This document shows, piece by piece, positions 42,551 to 52,168 of a DNA stretch of 64,000 nucleotides (the first letter of the stretch is position 1; each line of letters starts with the position of its first letter). Source of the DNA: Muricoccus roseus (lineage in GTDB: Bacteria > Pseudomonadota > Alphaproteobacteria > Acetobacterales > Acetobacteraceae); contig NZ_FQZF01000003.1 in the NCBI RefSeq assembly GCF_900141905.1, forward strand, positions 1 to 64,000, given 5' to 3'. The notes beneath the pieces were generated by a model. That model was not told the origin of the DNA, did no database searches, and was given only the letters and a program-made list of their open reading frames with translations. The position numbers were made by a program, and so were the translations under genes.

Positions 42551-44008
42551 TCAGCGCCCCGTCATGATCCGGCCGACGAGTTCCTTCACCGTCGGGATGA
42601 ACCCGTTGGAATAGAAGGGGTCCTGGCCGAAGCGGAAGGCGTTGTGCCCGGCGAACATCAGGTTCCGGTCGGGGTCGCCGCCATGGCCGATCTCCTGCAG
42701 GGTCTTCTGGATGCAGAAGCTGCGCGGATCTGCCTTCTTGCCGTTGGAATGATCGTCCGTGTGCTGCGCCCAGTTGGAGAAGCGGCACTGGGAAAGGCAG
42801 CCCATGCAGGCGACTTGGTCAGCCAGGATCTGGCGGCTCGCCTCCGGCGTCTCGAAGACGAGGGTCTCGTCCGGGGTGCGCAGCGCCTCGGTATAGCCCT
42901 GAGCCTCCCAGCCCTTCACCCGGTCCAGATCGCCGGGCACGAGATAGACCGGGCGCTTGCGCGGCCCGACGCCGAACATGGCCGAATGCTCGCCCATCGG
43001 CTCGGCGGTATAGGCCACCTGCCGCGCGCTGCGGTCCTCCAGCTCACGCAGGAAGCTGTTGCGCACGGCGCTGCTGTAGAAGCCCGTGGGGGAGAAGTTC
43101 TGCAGCGACACGTCGCCCGGCTTCAGCGTGAGCAGCCTCTGCTTCCAGGCGTCCGGGATCGGGCTCTCGCGCGTCACCAGCGGGCGGGTGCCGAACTGGA
43201 AGGCGATAGGGCCGAGCTCGGGATTGTCGATCCAGTCCTCCCACTCCTCCAGCCACCAGACGCCGCCGGCCATGATGATGGGAACCTCGCCCAGGCCGAA
43301 CTCGCGCATCTGCTCGCGCAGCTTCAGCACGCGGGCGTAGGGGGCCTCGGGCCGGCGCGGGTCCTCGGAGTTGGACAGGCCGTTATGGCCGCCCGCGAGC
43401 CAGGGATCCTCGTAGACCACGCCGCCCAGCCACTCGCTGGCCTTGGAATAGGCGCGCTTCCACAGCGCGTTGAAGGCGCGGGCGGAGGAGACGATGGGGT
43501 AGATGTGGACGCGGTATTCCCGCGCGATGTCGGCCAGGCGATAGGGCATGCCGGCGCCGCAGGTGATGCCGTGGATCAGGCCCTTGGCCCCCTCCAGCAT
43601 GCCGCGCGCCACGCGCTCCGCCCCGCCCATCTCCCACAGGATGTTGGCGTGGATGCGGCCCTTGCCGTTCGAGCGCTCATGGGCCTCGCGCGCCTGGGCG
43701 ATGCCGCCGGCGATGCCATAGGCGACGAGCTCCTCATGCCGCTCGCGCCGGGTCTTGCCGTGATACTCCTGGGGAATGATGCGCCCCTGGGCGTCGTAGC
43801 TATCCGCGTTCACGGCAGAGAAAGTGCCGACACCACCCTCAGCGGCCCAATGGCCGCAGGAGGCGCCGTTGGAAGCGGAGACGCCCTTTCCACCCTCAAC
43901 GAGGGGGAGGACCTCGGCCCCGCCCATGCGGATGGTGTTGATCGCCTTCAAGGCCGAGTTCTTCCCTGAAATCTGGGGGTGGCCGAAGGACCACCACGAT
44001 GGCCGCAT
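42551..44008 (-). CDS. Nitronate monooxygenase-family flavoprotein (long form)
   Basis: A 485-residue FMN-binding TIM-barrel protein of the 2-nitropropane dioxygenase/NMO type. GGKGVSASNG opens the FMN site, GLIHGITCGAGMPY carries the substrate-side loop, and PIIMAGGVWW followed by AFQFGTRPLVT are phosphate-binding strands. Members oxidise alkyl nitronates or act as general flavin oxidoreductases. It is about 100 residues longer than classic NMO, and the C-terminal addition contains CMGCLSQCRFSNW, a Cys cluster that might bind metal. Function of the tail is unknown. Confidence 0.82.
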   Translation of the reverse strand: MRPSWWSFGHPQISGKNSALKAINTIRMGGAEVLPLVEGGKGVSASNGASCGHWAAEGGVGTFSAVNADSYDAQGRIIPQEYHGKTRRERHEELVAYGIAGGIAQAREAHERSNGKGRIHANILWEMGGAERVARGMLEGAKGLIHGITCGAGMPYRLADIAREYRVHIYPIVSSARAFNALWKRAYSKASEWLGGVVYEDPWLAGGHNGLSNSEDPRRPEAPYARVLKLREQMREFGLGEVPIIMAGGVWWLEEWEDWIDNPELGPIAFQFGTRPLVTRESPIPDAWKQRLLTLKPGDVSLQNFSPTGFYSSAVRNSFLRELEDRSARQVAYTAEPMGEHSAMFGVGPRKRPVYLVPGDLDRVKGWEAQGYTEALRTPDETLVFETPEASRQILADQVACMGCLSQCRFSNWAQHTDDHSNGKKADPRSFCIQKTLQEIGHGGDPDRNLMFAGHNAFRFGQDPFYSNGFIPTVKELVGRIMTGR

Positions 44009-44096
44009 ATGGTCCGGGCCCGGGGAATAGAACAGTCCCCGGACCCGGCTCTTACGCTGTTTTGCAACGCCGCGGCGAGCCGCGGCGCCGGTTCAC

Positions 44097-46340
44097 TCAG
44101 TCGTTGAAGCGCCGGGGACGGTCGCCGCCCCGCTCGCCGCCCCGGTCCCCGCCGCGGCGGGGACGGTCGCTGCGCTCGCGGCGCTCGCCCTCGCCTTCCT
44201 CCCCTTCCGGGCGCGGGCGCTTGGCGCCGACCTGGTCGGTGATGTCGGCGCCTGTGGCCTGATCCACCACGCGCATCGAGAGCTTCACCTTGCCGCGGTC
44301 GTCGAAGCCGATGACCTTGACCTTCACCTTGTCGCCCACGGAGACGACGTCGGAGGTCTTGGACACGCGGTCCTGGCCCAGCTCGGAGATGTGGACCAGG
44401 CCGTCCTTGGCGCCGAGAAAGTTCACGAAGGCGCCGAAATCGGCGACCTTCACGACGGTGCCGTTGTAGATCGCGCCAACCTCGGCCTCGGCGGTGATGC
44501 CGCGGATGCGGTCGATCGCGGCCTGGGTCGCCTCGGGGCTGCTCGACGCGATCTTGATCGTGCCGTCATCCTCGATGTCGATCTTCGTGCCGGTCTGCTC
44601 GACGATCTCGCGGATCACCTTGCCGCCGGTGCCGATCACTTCGCGGATCTTGTCCTTGGGGACCTGGATCACGGTGATGCGCGGCGCCGTGGCGGCCACC
44701 TCGTTGCGCGAGCCCGACAGGCCCTTCGCCATCTCGCCGAGGATGTGGACGCGGCCGTCCTTGGCCTGGGCCAGCGCGGTCTTCATGATATCGAAGGTGA
44801 TGGACGTGATCTTGATGTCCATCTGCAGGGCGGTGATGCCCTGCTCCGTGCCGGCCACCTTGAAGTCCATGTCGCCGAGGTGGTCCTCGTCGCCCAGGAT
44901 GTCGGAGAGGACGGCGAAGCCCTTCTCCTCCTTGATGAGGCCCATGGCGATGCCGGCCACGGGGCGCTTCAGCGGCACGCCCGCATCCATCAGCGACAGG
45001 GAGGTGCCGCAGACGGTCGCCATCGAGGAGGAGCCGTTGGACTCCGTGATCTCCGACACGACGCGGATCGTGTAGGGGAACTTCTCCTTCTCCGGCAGCA
45101 GCGGGTGCACGGCGCGCCAGGCGAGCTTGCCGTGCCCGACCTCGCGGCGGCCCGGGGAGCCCATGCGGCCCGTCTCACCCACGGAGTAGGGGGGGAAGTT
45201 GTAGTGCAGCATGAAGTCCTCGCGGTACTCGCCCGCGAGGGCGTCGATGATCTGCTCGTCCTGGCCGGTGCCGAGGGTGGCCACGCAAAGGGCCTGGGTC
45301 TCGCCACGGGTGAAGAGGGCGGAGCCGTGGCTGCGCGGCAAGATGCCGACCTCGGCCACGATCGGGCGCACGGTCTTGGTGTCGCGGCCGTCGATGCGGA
45401 TGCCGGTGTCGAGGATGGTGTTGCGGACCACGTCCGCCTCCAGCTCCTTCATCATCCCCTTGGCGGCCGCCACGTCGAGGCCCTCGGCCTCGAGCTTCTC
45501 GGCGATGGCCTTCTTCACCGCGCCGACCTTGGCGTAGCGGGCCTGCTTCACCGTCTCCTTATAGGCCTCGGCCATGTCGGCGCGGCCCAGCTCGGAGATG
45601 CGGGCCTTCAGGGCGCGCTCGGCCTCCGAGACCTCGGTCAGGGCCCAGGGCTCCTTCGCGGCGCGCTCGGCCAGCTCGATGATGCCCTGGATGACCGGCT
45701 GGAACGCCTTGTGGCCGAACTCCACGGCGCCGAGCATGATCTCCTCGGACAGCTCCTTTGCCTCGGACTCGACCATCAGCACGCCTTCGGCGGTGCCGGC
45801 GACAACGAGCTCGAGCTCGCTCGTCTTGGTCTGCTCCAGCGTCGGGTTCAGGATGTACTCGCCGGCGGCATAGCCCACGCGGGCGGCGGCGATCGGGCCG
45901 AAGAAGGGGATGCCCGAAAGGGTCAGGGCGGCGGAGCAGCCGACCATGGCCACGATGTCCGGGCTGTTCTCCATGTCATGGGAGAGCACGGTCGCGACGA
46001 CCTGCACCTCGTTCCGGAAGCCCTCGGGGAAGAGGGGACGGATCGGGCGGTCGATCAGGCGGGAGGTGAGGGTCTCGAACTCGGAGGGGCGACCCTCGCG
46101 CTTGAAGAAGCCGCCGGGGATCTTGCCCGCGGCGAAGGCCTTCTCCTGGTAGTTCACGGTCAGCGGGAAGAAGTCCTGGCCCGGCTTCACGGAGCGGGAA
46201 CCGACCGCGGTGCAGAGGACGATGGTGTCGCCCAGGCGGGCCATGACGGCGCCATCGGCCTGGCGGGCAATCTTGCCGGTCTCGAGCGTGAGGGTCTTGC
46301 CCCCCCAGTCGATGTCCTTGCGGTAGTAGCTGTCGAACAT
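44097..46340 (-). CDS. pnp: Polyribonucleotide nucleotidyltransferase
   Basis: A 747-residue PNPase that degrades RNA phosphorolytically as a trimer in the degradosome. The start is the conserved [20 protein letters not shown] at 46340. Two RNase PH domains flank a helical linker ([20 protein letters not shown], then [17 protein letters not shown]). The KH domain has [20 protein letters not shown], and the S1 domain has [19 protein letters not shown]. The C-tail is a disordered run of Arg, Gly, Asp and Glu ([16 protein letters not shown]). The usual upstream rpsO gene is absent. Confidence 0.97.
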   Translation of the reverse strand: MFDSYYRKDIDWGGKTLTLETGKIARQADGAVMARLGDTIVLCTAVGSRSVKPGQDFFPLTVNYQEKAFAAGKIPGGFFKREGRPSEFETLTSRLIDRPIRPLFPEGFRNEVQVVATVLSHDMENSPDIVAMVGCSAALTLSGIPFFGPIAAARVGYAAGEYILNPTLEQTKTSELELVVAGTAEGVLMVESEAKELSEEIMLGAVEFGHKAFQPVIQGIIELAERAAKEPWALTEVSEAERALKARISELGRADMAEAYKETVKQARYAKVGAVKKAIAEKLEAEGLDVAAAKGMMKELEADVVRNTILDTGIRIDGRDTKTVRPIVAEVGILPRSHGSALFTRGETQALCVATLGTGQDEQIIDALAGEYREDFMLHYNFPPYSVGETGRMGSPGRREVGHGKLAWRAVHPLLPEKEKFPYTIRVVSEITESNGSSSMATVCGTSLSLMDAGVPLKRPVAGIAMGLIKEEKGFAVLSDILGDEDHLGDMDFKVAGTEQGITALQMDIKITSITFDIMKTALAQAKDGRVHILGEMAKGLSGSRNEVAATAPRITVIQVPKDKIREVIGTGGKVIREIVEQTGTKIDIEDDGTIKIASSSPEATQAAIDRIRGITAEAEVGAIYNGTVVKVADFGAFVNFLGAKDGLVHISELGQDRVSKTSDVVSVGDKVKVKVIGFDDRGKVKLSMRVVDQATGADITDQVGAKRPRPEGEEGEGERRERSDRPRRGGDRGGERGGDRPRRFND

Positions 46341-46833
46341 GCGTGCGTCCTGTCGGCCCCGGCAGGCCGGATTGCCGGCGGGGCGGTGGTGCGACACACG
46401 GATGGGATGAAGGGTCTCTGCGCCACCCCGCCCCACTGTATCCGGGCGAGGCATGCCCGGCGTCTCGGGCGGCATGGGGTCCGCCCGCGAGCATCGCGAG
46501 GCGGGGTTCCATGTGGCCGGAAACGCCGCGGCGCGGCCGTTCCTGTCAGCCCACCGCATGCGCGGAGGGCGGGCGGAACCTCTCGGCTTCGCCCGGCGGG
46601 CGGCTATATGACCGTTTCGGGCCGCAAAGGCCAGGGAAAACGCAGTCGCCTCTGCTCCCGCCCGCCCCCGGTTGCAATCCCCTCCGCGCCTCACCACATC
46701 CGAGGAGCCAGTGCTGGCCCAGACCGTCCGCCGATCCGTTAGGACGCCGGGCCGCCAGTTGCCGGTTCCCCGCCTCCGCCATGGCCGCCGCGCCGTGCCA
46801 AGGGGCAACCTTCTACCGAAAGATACGCGATCG
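46341..46833. other. Divergent spacer between pnp and the cold-shock gene
   Basis: About 490 nt without a supported gene. Open frames on both strands lack start context and homology. A GC-rich imperfect hairpin near 46355-46385 could belong to the pnp leader, where PNPase autoregulation acts in other bacteria. The long 5' region of the cold-shock gene may hold an RNA thermosensor-like leader, which is not demonstrable here. Confidence 0.5.
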
Positions 46834-47040
46834 ATGCCGACCGGAACCGTGAAGTGGTTCAATGCGACCAAGGGCTATGGCTTCATCCAGCCGGATGATG
46901 GCTCCAAGGACGTGTTCGTCCACATCTCGGATGTCACCCGTGCGGGCCTGCGTGGCCTGAACGAGGGCGACAAGCTCTCCTTCGATGTCCAGAAGGACCC
47001 GAAGGGCAAGATGTCCGCTTCCAACCTCCAGATGGGCTGA
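46834..47040 (+). CDS. Cold-shock protein, CspA family
   Basis: A 68-residue single OB-fold nucleic-acid chaperone. [20 protein letters not shown] carries RNP1 (KGYGFI), and DVFVHISDV is RNP2. Length is typical. It is transcribed away from pnp with a long leader. Confidence 0.97.
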   Translation: MPTGTVKWFNATKGYGFIQPDDGSKDVFVHISDVTRAGLRGLNEGDKLSFDVQKDPKGKMSASNLQMG

Positions 47041-47151
47041 TGCCCTACGGGCCGAGAAGGCGCGGCTCTCCGCCCTTGCTGGCCCGGTGAGGTTCTGAAT
47101 GGGGCGGGCGCGGCTGGCCGGGCAGGCTGGCGGCGCCCGAATCCTATCCGG

Positions 47152-47550
47152 CTAACCGGCGACGCGCCGTTCCACATGACGGAGCACGGCGCGGAGCCGG
47201 GAGAAGACCAGCCAAAAGTTGCCGTAGCCCGGCGCCTCTTCCGATGAGGGTCCTGGGCCGCGCGGATCGCCGCGGCGGATCGTCGGCAACCGCGCCTCGA
47301 AGCGCCCTCGCATGTTCTCCAGGAAGGCGCCGATCGCTCCCAGATAGCCTTCCAGCATCTCCGCGGCGATCTCGGCTTCGATCCGGGCATGGCCGCCGAG
47401 GCTGAACCGCTTCAGATCCCGCGCGCTGTGCGCGAGGGCGAGATGGAGCCGGTGCAACTCTGCCAGATGGCGGGCGATGCGAAGGCGGGCTTCAGGCGCC
47501 TCCTCCTGGATCGTTTCTGCAGGACCTGCTGCAACGATACCCTGGGGCAT
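47152..47550 (-). CDS. Hypothetical protein
   Basis: A 132-residue protein of unknown function. A strong ribosome site (GGAGGAA) lies 6 nt before ATG 47550. It is mostly helical (EARLRIARHLAELHRLHLAL, AEIAAEMLEGYLGAIGAFLE) with a basic C-terminus and no signal or membrane segment. Likely soluble and possibly nucleic-acid- or protein-binding by charge; nothing more specific can be said. Confidence 0.65.
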   Translation of the reverse strand: MPQGIVAAGPAETIQEEAPEARLRIARHLAELHRLHLALAHSARDLKRFSLGGHARIEAEIAAEMLEGYLGAIGAFLENMRGRFEARLPTIRRGDPRGPGPSSEEAPGYGNFWLVFSRLRAVLRHVERRVAG

Positions 47551-47729
47551 TGGCGTTCCTCCGGCGCCGAGGCTGAGCCGCCTGGAGTTAAGGGGTGGCT
47601 AAGGCCTGGCGCCGTATCATCGGATTGCCATGGATCCGTCCCGGTTCCGTCCCCCTGCGGGAGGAGGCTGGAGAGATCAGGGACTTGCCCGGGAGCGCCA
47701 GAGCGCCGCCGGGCCTCAAGAAGAAAGAA

Positions 47730-47864
47730 ATGACTAAGATAATGCAGACCATGACCACCCACCGGCCGGCCCTTCGCCAGCCGCTTCCCACCGCCCGGCC
47801 CATGCCGGCCGGCACTCTGACGGAGGCTGAAATCCGCCAGATCATCCAGGAGATGCTGGGCTAA
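47730..47864 (+). CDS. Small protein (44 residues)
   Basis: A short frame starting MTKIMQTMTTHRPALRQPLP and ending TEAEIRQIIQEMLG, followed 18 nt later by a good Rho-independent terminator. AAGAAAG lies before the ATG as a weak ribosome site. Internal ATGs at 47742 and 47751 are possible starts. The C-terminal helix is amphipathic. Unknown function. Confidence 0.5.
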   Translation: MTKIMQTMTTHRPALRQPLPTARPMPAGTLTEAEIRQIIQEMLG

Positions 47865-47881
47865 GCAGCCCGGCCCACGAC

Positions 47882-47909
47882 GGGCGCCCCAGCGGGCGCC
47901 CTTTTCGTT
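47882..47909 (+). terminator. Rho-independent terminator
   Basis: Stem GGGCGCC (47882-47888) with GGCGCCC (47895-47901), loop CCAGCG, then TTTTCGTTT. Downstream of the 44-residue frame; it also sits 3' of the PEBP gene on the other strand. Confidence 0.8.
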
Positions 47910-47942
47910 TCCGGATCCCGGCAGGCCCGAGATGAACCGCGT

Positions 47943-48524
47943 TCAGCGCACCGGGGCGCGCTCATAGCTCCCGATCAGGCACCCCTTCGCCAGAACTCCT
48001 TGGTCCAGTGCCTGCTGCACGGCCGCGCGGCCGGGCGTCCCCGCGAAGCCGTCTGGCCGGGCGGCCAGCGCGAAGATCTGGAACGCGTAGCGATGCGGCC
48101 CATGGCCGGGCGGCGGGTCCGGCGGCAACCAGCCCGCCCGGAAATACGAGTTCCGTCCCATTCCAAGCCCAGGCAGGCCGGGGCGCCCGGGGCCGGGAAG
48201 GTCGCCCGCCGCCAGAGAGGCATCCGCCAGCGGCAGGTGCGTGGCGATGGCATGGACCAGAGGCCGGGGCGTCGGGCTGTCCGCATCCTCGACCACCAGG
48301 ATCAGCGCGCCGGTTCCGTCCGGCATTCCACGCCAGACCAGCGGCGGGGAGAGACCCGGGCCGTCCGCGGTGTGCAGCGCGGGAATCCGTCCACCGGCCG
48401 CGAAGGCGGGGCTCGTGACCTCGATCGTGGCGGGGACATTGGCCCTGGCGAAAAGAAGCGCGTTGATGCCGGGGCGCAGCCCCGACAGGGCGCGGCCCAG
48501 GCCTGCGGGAAGGATCTGCAGCAT
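47943..48524 (-). CDS. YbhB/YbcL-type PEBP-family protein
   Basis: A 193-residue Raf-kinase-inhibitor-like protein. ATG 48524 has GGAGG 4-5 nt upstream; the frame stays open further upstream but without homology. Ligand-pocket motifs: SPPLVWRGMPDGTGALILVV and EDADSPTPRPLVHAIATHLP (the DPDAP-like and H motifs), then GPHRYAFQIFAL. No signal peptide. The physiological ligand of bacterial PEBPs is unknown. Confidence 0.88.
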   Translation of the reverse strand: MLQILPAGLGRALSGLRPGINALLFARANVPATIEVTSPAFAAGGRIPALHTADGPGLSPPLVWRGMPDGTGALILVVEDADSPTPRPLVHAIATHLPLADASLAAGDLPGPGRPGLPGLGMGRNSYFRAGWLPPDPPPGHGPHRYAFQIFALAARPDGFAGTPGRAAVQQALDQGVLAKGCLIGSYERAPVR

Positions 48525-48619
48525 GGGGCCTCCATTGGGGCGGGTTGCGGCTCTCCTCAATGGGACGCGCCTGGTCGCGCCGGGTTGCGGCCGCCGGGCG
48601 GGTGCCCCATCCCTGAGGG

Positions 48620-49501
48620 ATGATGGAGCTGCACCGCTTCGGCGATGAATCCCTGACCGCCACCGTCTCCGAGGCCGGCGCGGAGCTGCATTCCCTGCAG
48701 GATGCGGCCGGCAGCGAATGGCTATGGCAGGCCGGGCCGGAATGGCCGCGCCGCGCTCCCCTCCTGTTTCCGGTCGTCGGACGCCTGCCCGGCGATGTTC
48801 TGCGCCACCAGGGCCGGGCACACCGCATGACGCAGCACGGCTTCGCGCGGGACCGGCGCTTCGAATGGCTGCGCCGCGACAGGGCGGGCTGCACCCTGCG
48901 CCTCAGGGATGACGAGGCGACACGCGCGGCCTATCCCTTCCCCTTCACCCTCGACGTGACCTGGGCGGTGGCGGATGGCGTGCTGTCCTGCACCGTCCTG
49001 GTCTCCAACCCCGGCGCAGGCCTGCTGCCCTTCTCGCTGGGGGCCCATCCGGCCTTCGCATGGCCTCTGCCGGGCGCCTCGTCGGCGGAAGGGCACACCC
49101 TCTCCTTCCCCGGTTCGGGACTCGAAACCCTGGCGGCCCGCCGCCTGACCGGCGGCCTCCTGAATGCGGCGGAGACCATTCCGCTGAGGTGCGGAGCCCT
49201 TGCCCTGCTTCCCGCGCTGTTCGAGCGCGATGCCATCGTGCTGCCCGCCTTTTCCGGACGGCGCCTTCACTATGCGGCACCTGGCGGGGCCGCCCTGAAG
49301 ATAGAGTGGGAGGGATATGGCGACCTCGGCCTCTGGTCGAAGCCTGGCGCGGCCTTCCTCTGCCTGGAGCCCTGGTGCGGAACTGCCGCGCCCCTCGGCT
49401 GGGACGGCGAGTTCATGCAGAAGCCCGACATCACCCATCTGGCGCCGGGCGCGTCGCGGCTGTTTCGCTGGGCCGTCCGGCCCCTTCCCTCACCCAGCTA
49501 A
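48620..49501 (+). CDS. Aldose 1-epimerase family protein (LacX-like)
   Basis: A 293-residue mutarotase-fold protein. APLLFPVVGRLPGD and QHGFARDRRFEW carry the conserved Arg and His; SLGAHPAFAWPLP contains the catalytic His, and LCLEPWCGTA the Glu. It follows the LacX/YphB-like short pattern and differs from the uronate-operon copy at 36457. Divergent from the PEBP gene. Sugar unknown. Confidence 0.87.
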   Translation: MMELHRFGDESLTATVSEAGAELHSLQDAAGSEWLWQAGPEWPRRAPLLFPVVGRLPGDVLRHQGRAHRMTQHGFARDRRFEWLRRDRAGCTLRLRDDEATRAAYPFPFTLDVTWAVADGVLSCTVLVSNPGAGLLPFSLGAHPAFAWPLPGASSAEGHTLSFPGSGLETLAARRLTGGLLNAAETIPLRCGALALLPALFERDAIVLPAFSGRRLHYAAPGGAALKIEWEGYGDLGLWSKPGAAFLCLEPWCGTAAPLGWDGEFMQKPDITHLAPGASRLFRWAVRPLPSPS

Positions 49502-49576
49502 GGCCATTGCCGGACCAGCGCCTCTGCGCCACCGTTTCCCAGGGCCGGCACAGACCGGCGCTTGGGGAGAGGCTTC

Positions 49577-51538
49577 ATGAAGCGGTTCCGTCGGCTGGGC
49601 GCGGCAGCGCCCCTGGCCTGTGCGCTGGCCCTGGCGGCCAGCCCCGCGCTTTCCGAGGTCACGCGCTTCGAGGTGCTGACGCGCGAGACCGCCGCCCTGG
49701 GCGGCCGTGAATTCGGCCCGCGCGGCCAGGCTGAGAAGATCACGGCGCGGGCGACGATCGCCCTCGACCCCGCCGATCCGCGCAACGCGGTCATCGCGGA
49801 TATCGACCGCGCGCCCCGCAATGCCCAGGGGCGTGTGGAGGCAGTCACGGATGTGGTGATCCTCCGCCCCGCCCGGCCGAGCGGCACGCTGGTGCTGGAG
49901 GTGCCCAATCGCGGGCGGAAGCTGCTGCCGGGCTGGGCGGGGGGCGTGATCGGCACCGGCGGCAACCGCCTGGAGCAGCCGGGGGATATCGGGAACGGCT
50001 TCCTGCTGGAGCAGGGCTACACTCTCGTCTGGGCCGGCTGGCAGCTCGACACGCCGGAAGGCGCGAACCTGCTGCGGCTGGACGTCCCGGTGGTGCCGGG
50101 CATCACCGGCCCCTCGCGGGAGGAATTCACCTTCCCGGACGCGGCGACGCCGCAACGCGTCACCCTTTCCTACCCCGCCGCCGACCGGGGCTCCGCCCGG
50201 ATAACGGTCCGCGACCGCGCGGATCTGGAACGCGCCACCCCCGCGGGGCTTGGGCTGCGTTTCGTCGAGGACGGCGTGGTGGAGATCGACCGGCCGGCCG
50301 GGGCCGCGCCGGGTGCGCTCTACGAGATCACCTATGTCGCGCGCGATCCGAGGCTCTCCGGAATGGGGCTGGCGGCCCTGCGTGATGTCGCTTCCTTCCT
50401 GCGGCGGGAGACCGGAGCTTCCAATCCCCTGGCCGCGGATGGGCGGAGCGGCATCACGCGGGCCATTGGGCTCGGTATTTCGCAATCCGGGCGCGCGCTG
50501 CGCGATTTACTCTATTTCGGGATGAATGAGGACGAGGCCGGGCGGATCGTCTTCGAGGGCATGATGCCGATCATCCCCGGGGCACGCCGCAGTTTCACCA
50601 ATGCGCGTTTCGCCCAGCCCGGCCGCAATCCCGGGCCGCAATACGACCGCCTGTTCCCGGTTCTGCAATTTCCCTTCACCTACCCGGTGACCGAGGACCA
50701 CCTGAGCGGGAAGCGGGATGGCATCCTGCTGCGCTGCCGGCTGAATAATACCTGCCCCCGGGTGATCCACATGGATTCGGAATTCGAATTCTGGGGATCA
50801 CAGGCGAGCCTGCTGGTGACCGATTCCCGGGGGCAGCATATCGACATGCCGCCCGACGTCCGGCTGTACCTCCTGTCCGGCGCGCCACATGGCAATCCGG
50901 CGGATGCCGTGGCGCGGCCGAGCCCGGCCTGCGCCATGCCCCTGAATCCCATTCATGGCGGGCCCGCCATCCGCGCCCTGATGGTGGCCATGGAGAGCTG
51001 GCTGCGGGACGGCACGGAGCCACCCGCCAGCCGCTTCCCCATGCGCGCCCAGGGCACGCTGGTCCCGCCGGAACAGGTTTATCCCGCCATTCCCGGGCTG
51101 CCCTATCGCGGCCAGCACGCTCGCGCGGAGTGGGTCGAGCAGGCCGCCCCGCTGCCCCTGGCGCGAGGCCATTATCCGCTGTTCCTGCCCCGCGCCGGGC
51201 TGGACGGAAACACGATCGCCGGTATTCGCCTGCCGCTCCTGGAGGCGCCACGCGCGACCTATGTGGGCTGGAACGCCCAGACCGGCGCGGAAGGGCCGCA
51301 GGAGATCTGCACCCAGGTCGGGGGCGTGCTGCCCCTGACCGCCACCCGCGCCGAGCGGGAGGCCGCGCGTGACCCCCGGCCCTCGATCGAGGAACTCTAC
51401 CCGACGGCCGAGGCCTATGAGGCCGCGGTGCGCGCGGCCACCGAGCGGCTGATGGCGGAGCGCCTGCTCCTGCCCGCCGATGCGGAGGCGGCACTCCGGG
51501 AGGCACGGGAAGGGAAGCTGGCGAGACTATCGCGCTAG
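49577..51538 (+). CDS. Secreted alpha/beta-hydrolase-domain protein
   Basis: A 653-residue protein. ATG 49577 gives a signal peptide (MKRFRRLGAAAPLACALALA) after GGGGAGAGG; codon 49562 would add five residues. The family is the large alpha/beta hydrolase domain group of outer envelope proteins. GISQSGRALRDLLYFGMNED near residue 300 supplies the nucleophile elbow (Ser-Gln-Ser-Gly). GLGLRFVEDGVVEIDRP and the C-terminal RPSIEELYPTAEAYEAAVRA also fit. Exported to the periplasm; substrate unknown. Confidence 0.82.
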   Translation: MKRFRRLGAAAPLACALALAASPALSEVTRFEVLTRETAALGGREFGPRGQAEKITARATIALDPADPRNAVIADIDRAPRNAQGRVEAVTDVVILRPARPSGTLVLEVPNRGRKLLPGWAGGVIGTGGNRLEQPGDIGNGFLLEQGYTLVWAGWQLDTPEGANLLRLDVPVVPGITGPSREEFTFPDAATPQRVTLSYPAADRGSARITVRDRADLERATPAGLGLRFVEDGVVEIDRPAGAAPGALYEITYVARDPRLSGMGLAALRDVASFLRRETGASNPLAADGRSGITRAIGLGISQSGRALRDLLYFGMNEDEAGRIVFEGMMPIIPGARRSFTNARFAQPGRNPGPQYDRLFPVLQFPFTYPVTEDHLSGKRDGILLRCRLNNTCPRVIHMDSEFEFWGSQASLLVTDSRGQHIDMPPDVRLYLLSGAPHGNPADAVARPSPACAMPLNPIHGGPAIRALMVAMESWLRDGTEPPASRFPMRAQGTLVPPEQVYPAIPGLPYRGQHARAEWVEQAAPLPLARGHYPLFLPRAGLDGNTIAGIRLPLLEAPRATYVGWNAQTGAEGPQEICTQVGGVLPLTATRAEREAARDPRPSIEELYPTAEAYEAAVRAATERLMAERLLLPADAEAALREAREGKLARLSR

Positions 51539-51539
51539 G

Positions 51540-51608
51540 GGAGGCGTTCGGCGGCCATGCGCCGCCGAACGCCTCCACCAAGATGATGCGGGAGGCCAAG
51601 CCTCCCGC
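51540..51608. terminator. Two consecutive hairpins between convergent genes
   Basis: Hairpin 1 has a 15-bp stem (51540-51554 with 51562-51576). Hairpin 2 has a 9-bp stem (51588-51596 with 51600-51608) and loop CAA. They separate the hydrolase gene from the H-NS-like gene and could stop both transcripts. Confidence 0.75.
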
Positions 51609-51613
51609 GGGTC

Positions 51614-51985
51614 TCAGACGCGGAAATCGTCCCGCTTGCGCCCCTGCGCTTCCATGGCGGTCAGCCACTTCGGCATGCGACCGCGGCCGCTCCAGGTTTC
51701 GCCATTCGGGCCGCGGAAGCGCACCGGCACGGAACCACCCGCGTCGCGGCGGGTGCGGCGGGTCGGAGCGGGAGCCGAGGGAACGCCGCCGGGCATAAGC
51801 TCCTCCAGCTGCAGGCCGAGCTGGGCCGCCTTGCTCCGGAATTCCTCGATCAGCGCGCTGCGCGCTTCTTCCTGTTTTTCCGAACGCTTTGCCTGCGCGG
51901 CTTCGATAAGCGCGGTCAGTTCCTGCGCCGTCATCGAATCGAGGTCGAATTTCCGCTTCGTGTTGGACTCGCTGGCGTCAGCCAT
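51614..51985 (-). CDS. H-NS/HvrA-family DNA-binding protein
   Basis: A 123-residue nucleoid protein. ATG 51985 has GAAGGGAA upstream. The N-terminal half is a coiled coil for oligomerisation (LTALIEAAQAKRSEKQEEAR). The C-terminal DNA-binding hook GETWSGRGRMPKWLTAM is the H-NS/HvrA signature. Such proteins silence AT-rich foreign DNA, relevant to the AT-richer insert at 19.5 kb, though no link is shown here. Confidence 0.93.
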   Translation of the reverse strand: MADASESNTKRKFDLDSMTAQELTALIEAAQAKRSEKQEEARSALIEEFRSKAAQLGLQLEELMPGGVPSAPAPTRRTRRDAGGSVPVRFRGPNGETWSGRGRMPKWLTAMEAQGRKRDDFRV

Positions 51986-52168
51986 GTCGTATTCCCTTCG
52001 GATCCGTCTTGCCGCCGCCGCATTCGCCCGAATACGCCGCTCCGGCAGGTTGCTGCGCGGATATCGTGGCATCCGATATATTGTCGAGGGGTGCTTCGGC
52101 ACATCGGGCGGAAGCGGCACGTAACCATTCGGACGGACCACAAATACGCCGCCCGGGCAATGGGCGGT

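Noticed and set aside
44071-44088. Terminator of pnp
   Set aside because: A 7-bp GC hairpin lies downstream, but it is followed by an A run on the transcribed side instead of a T tract, so it is not called.
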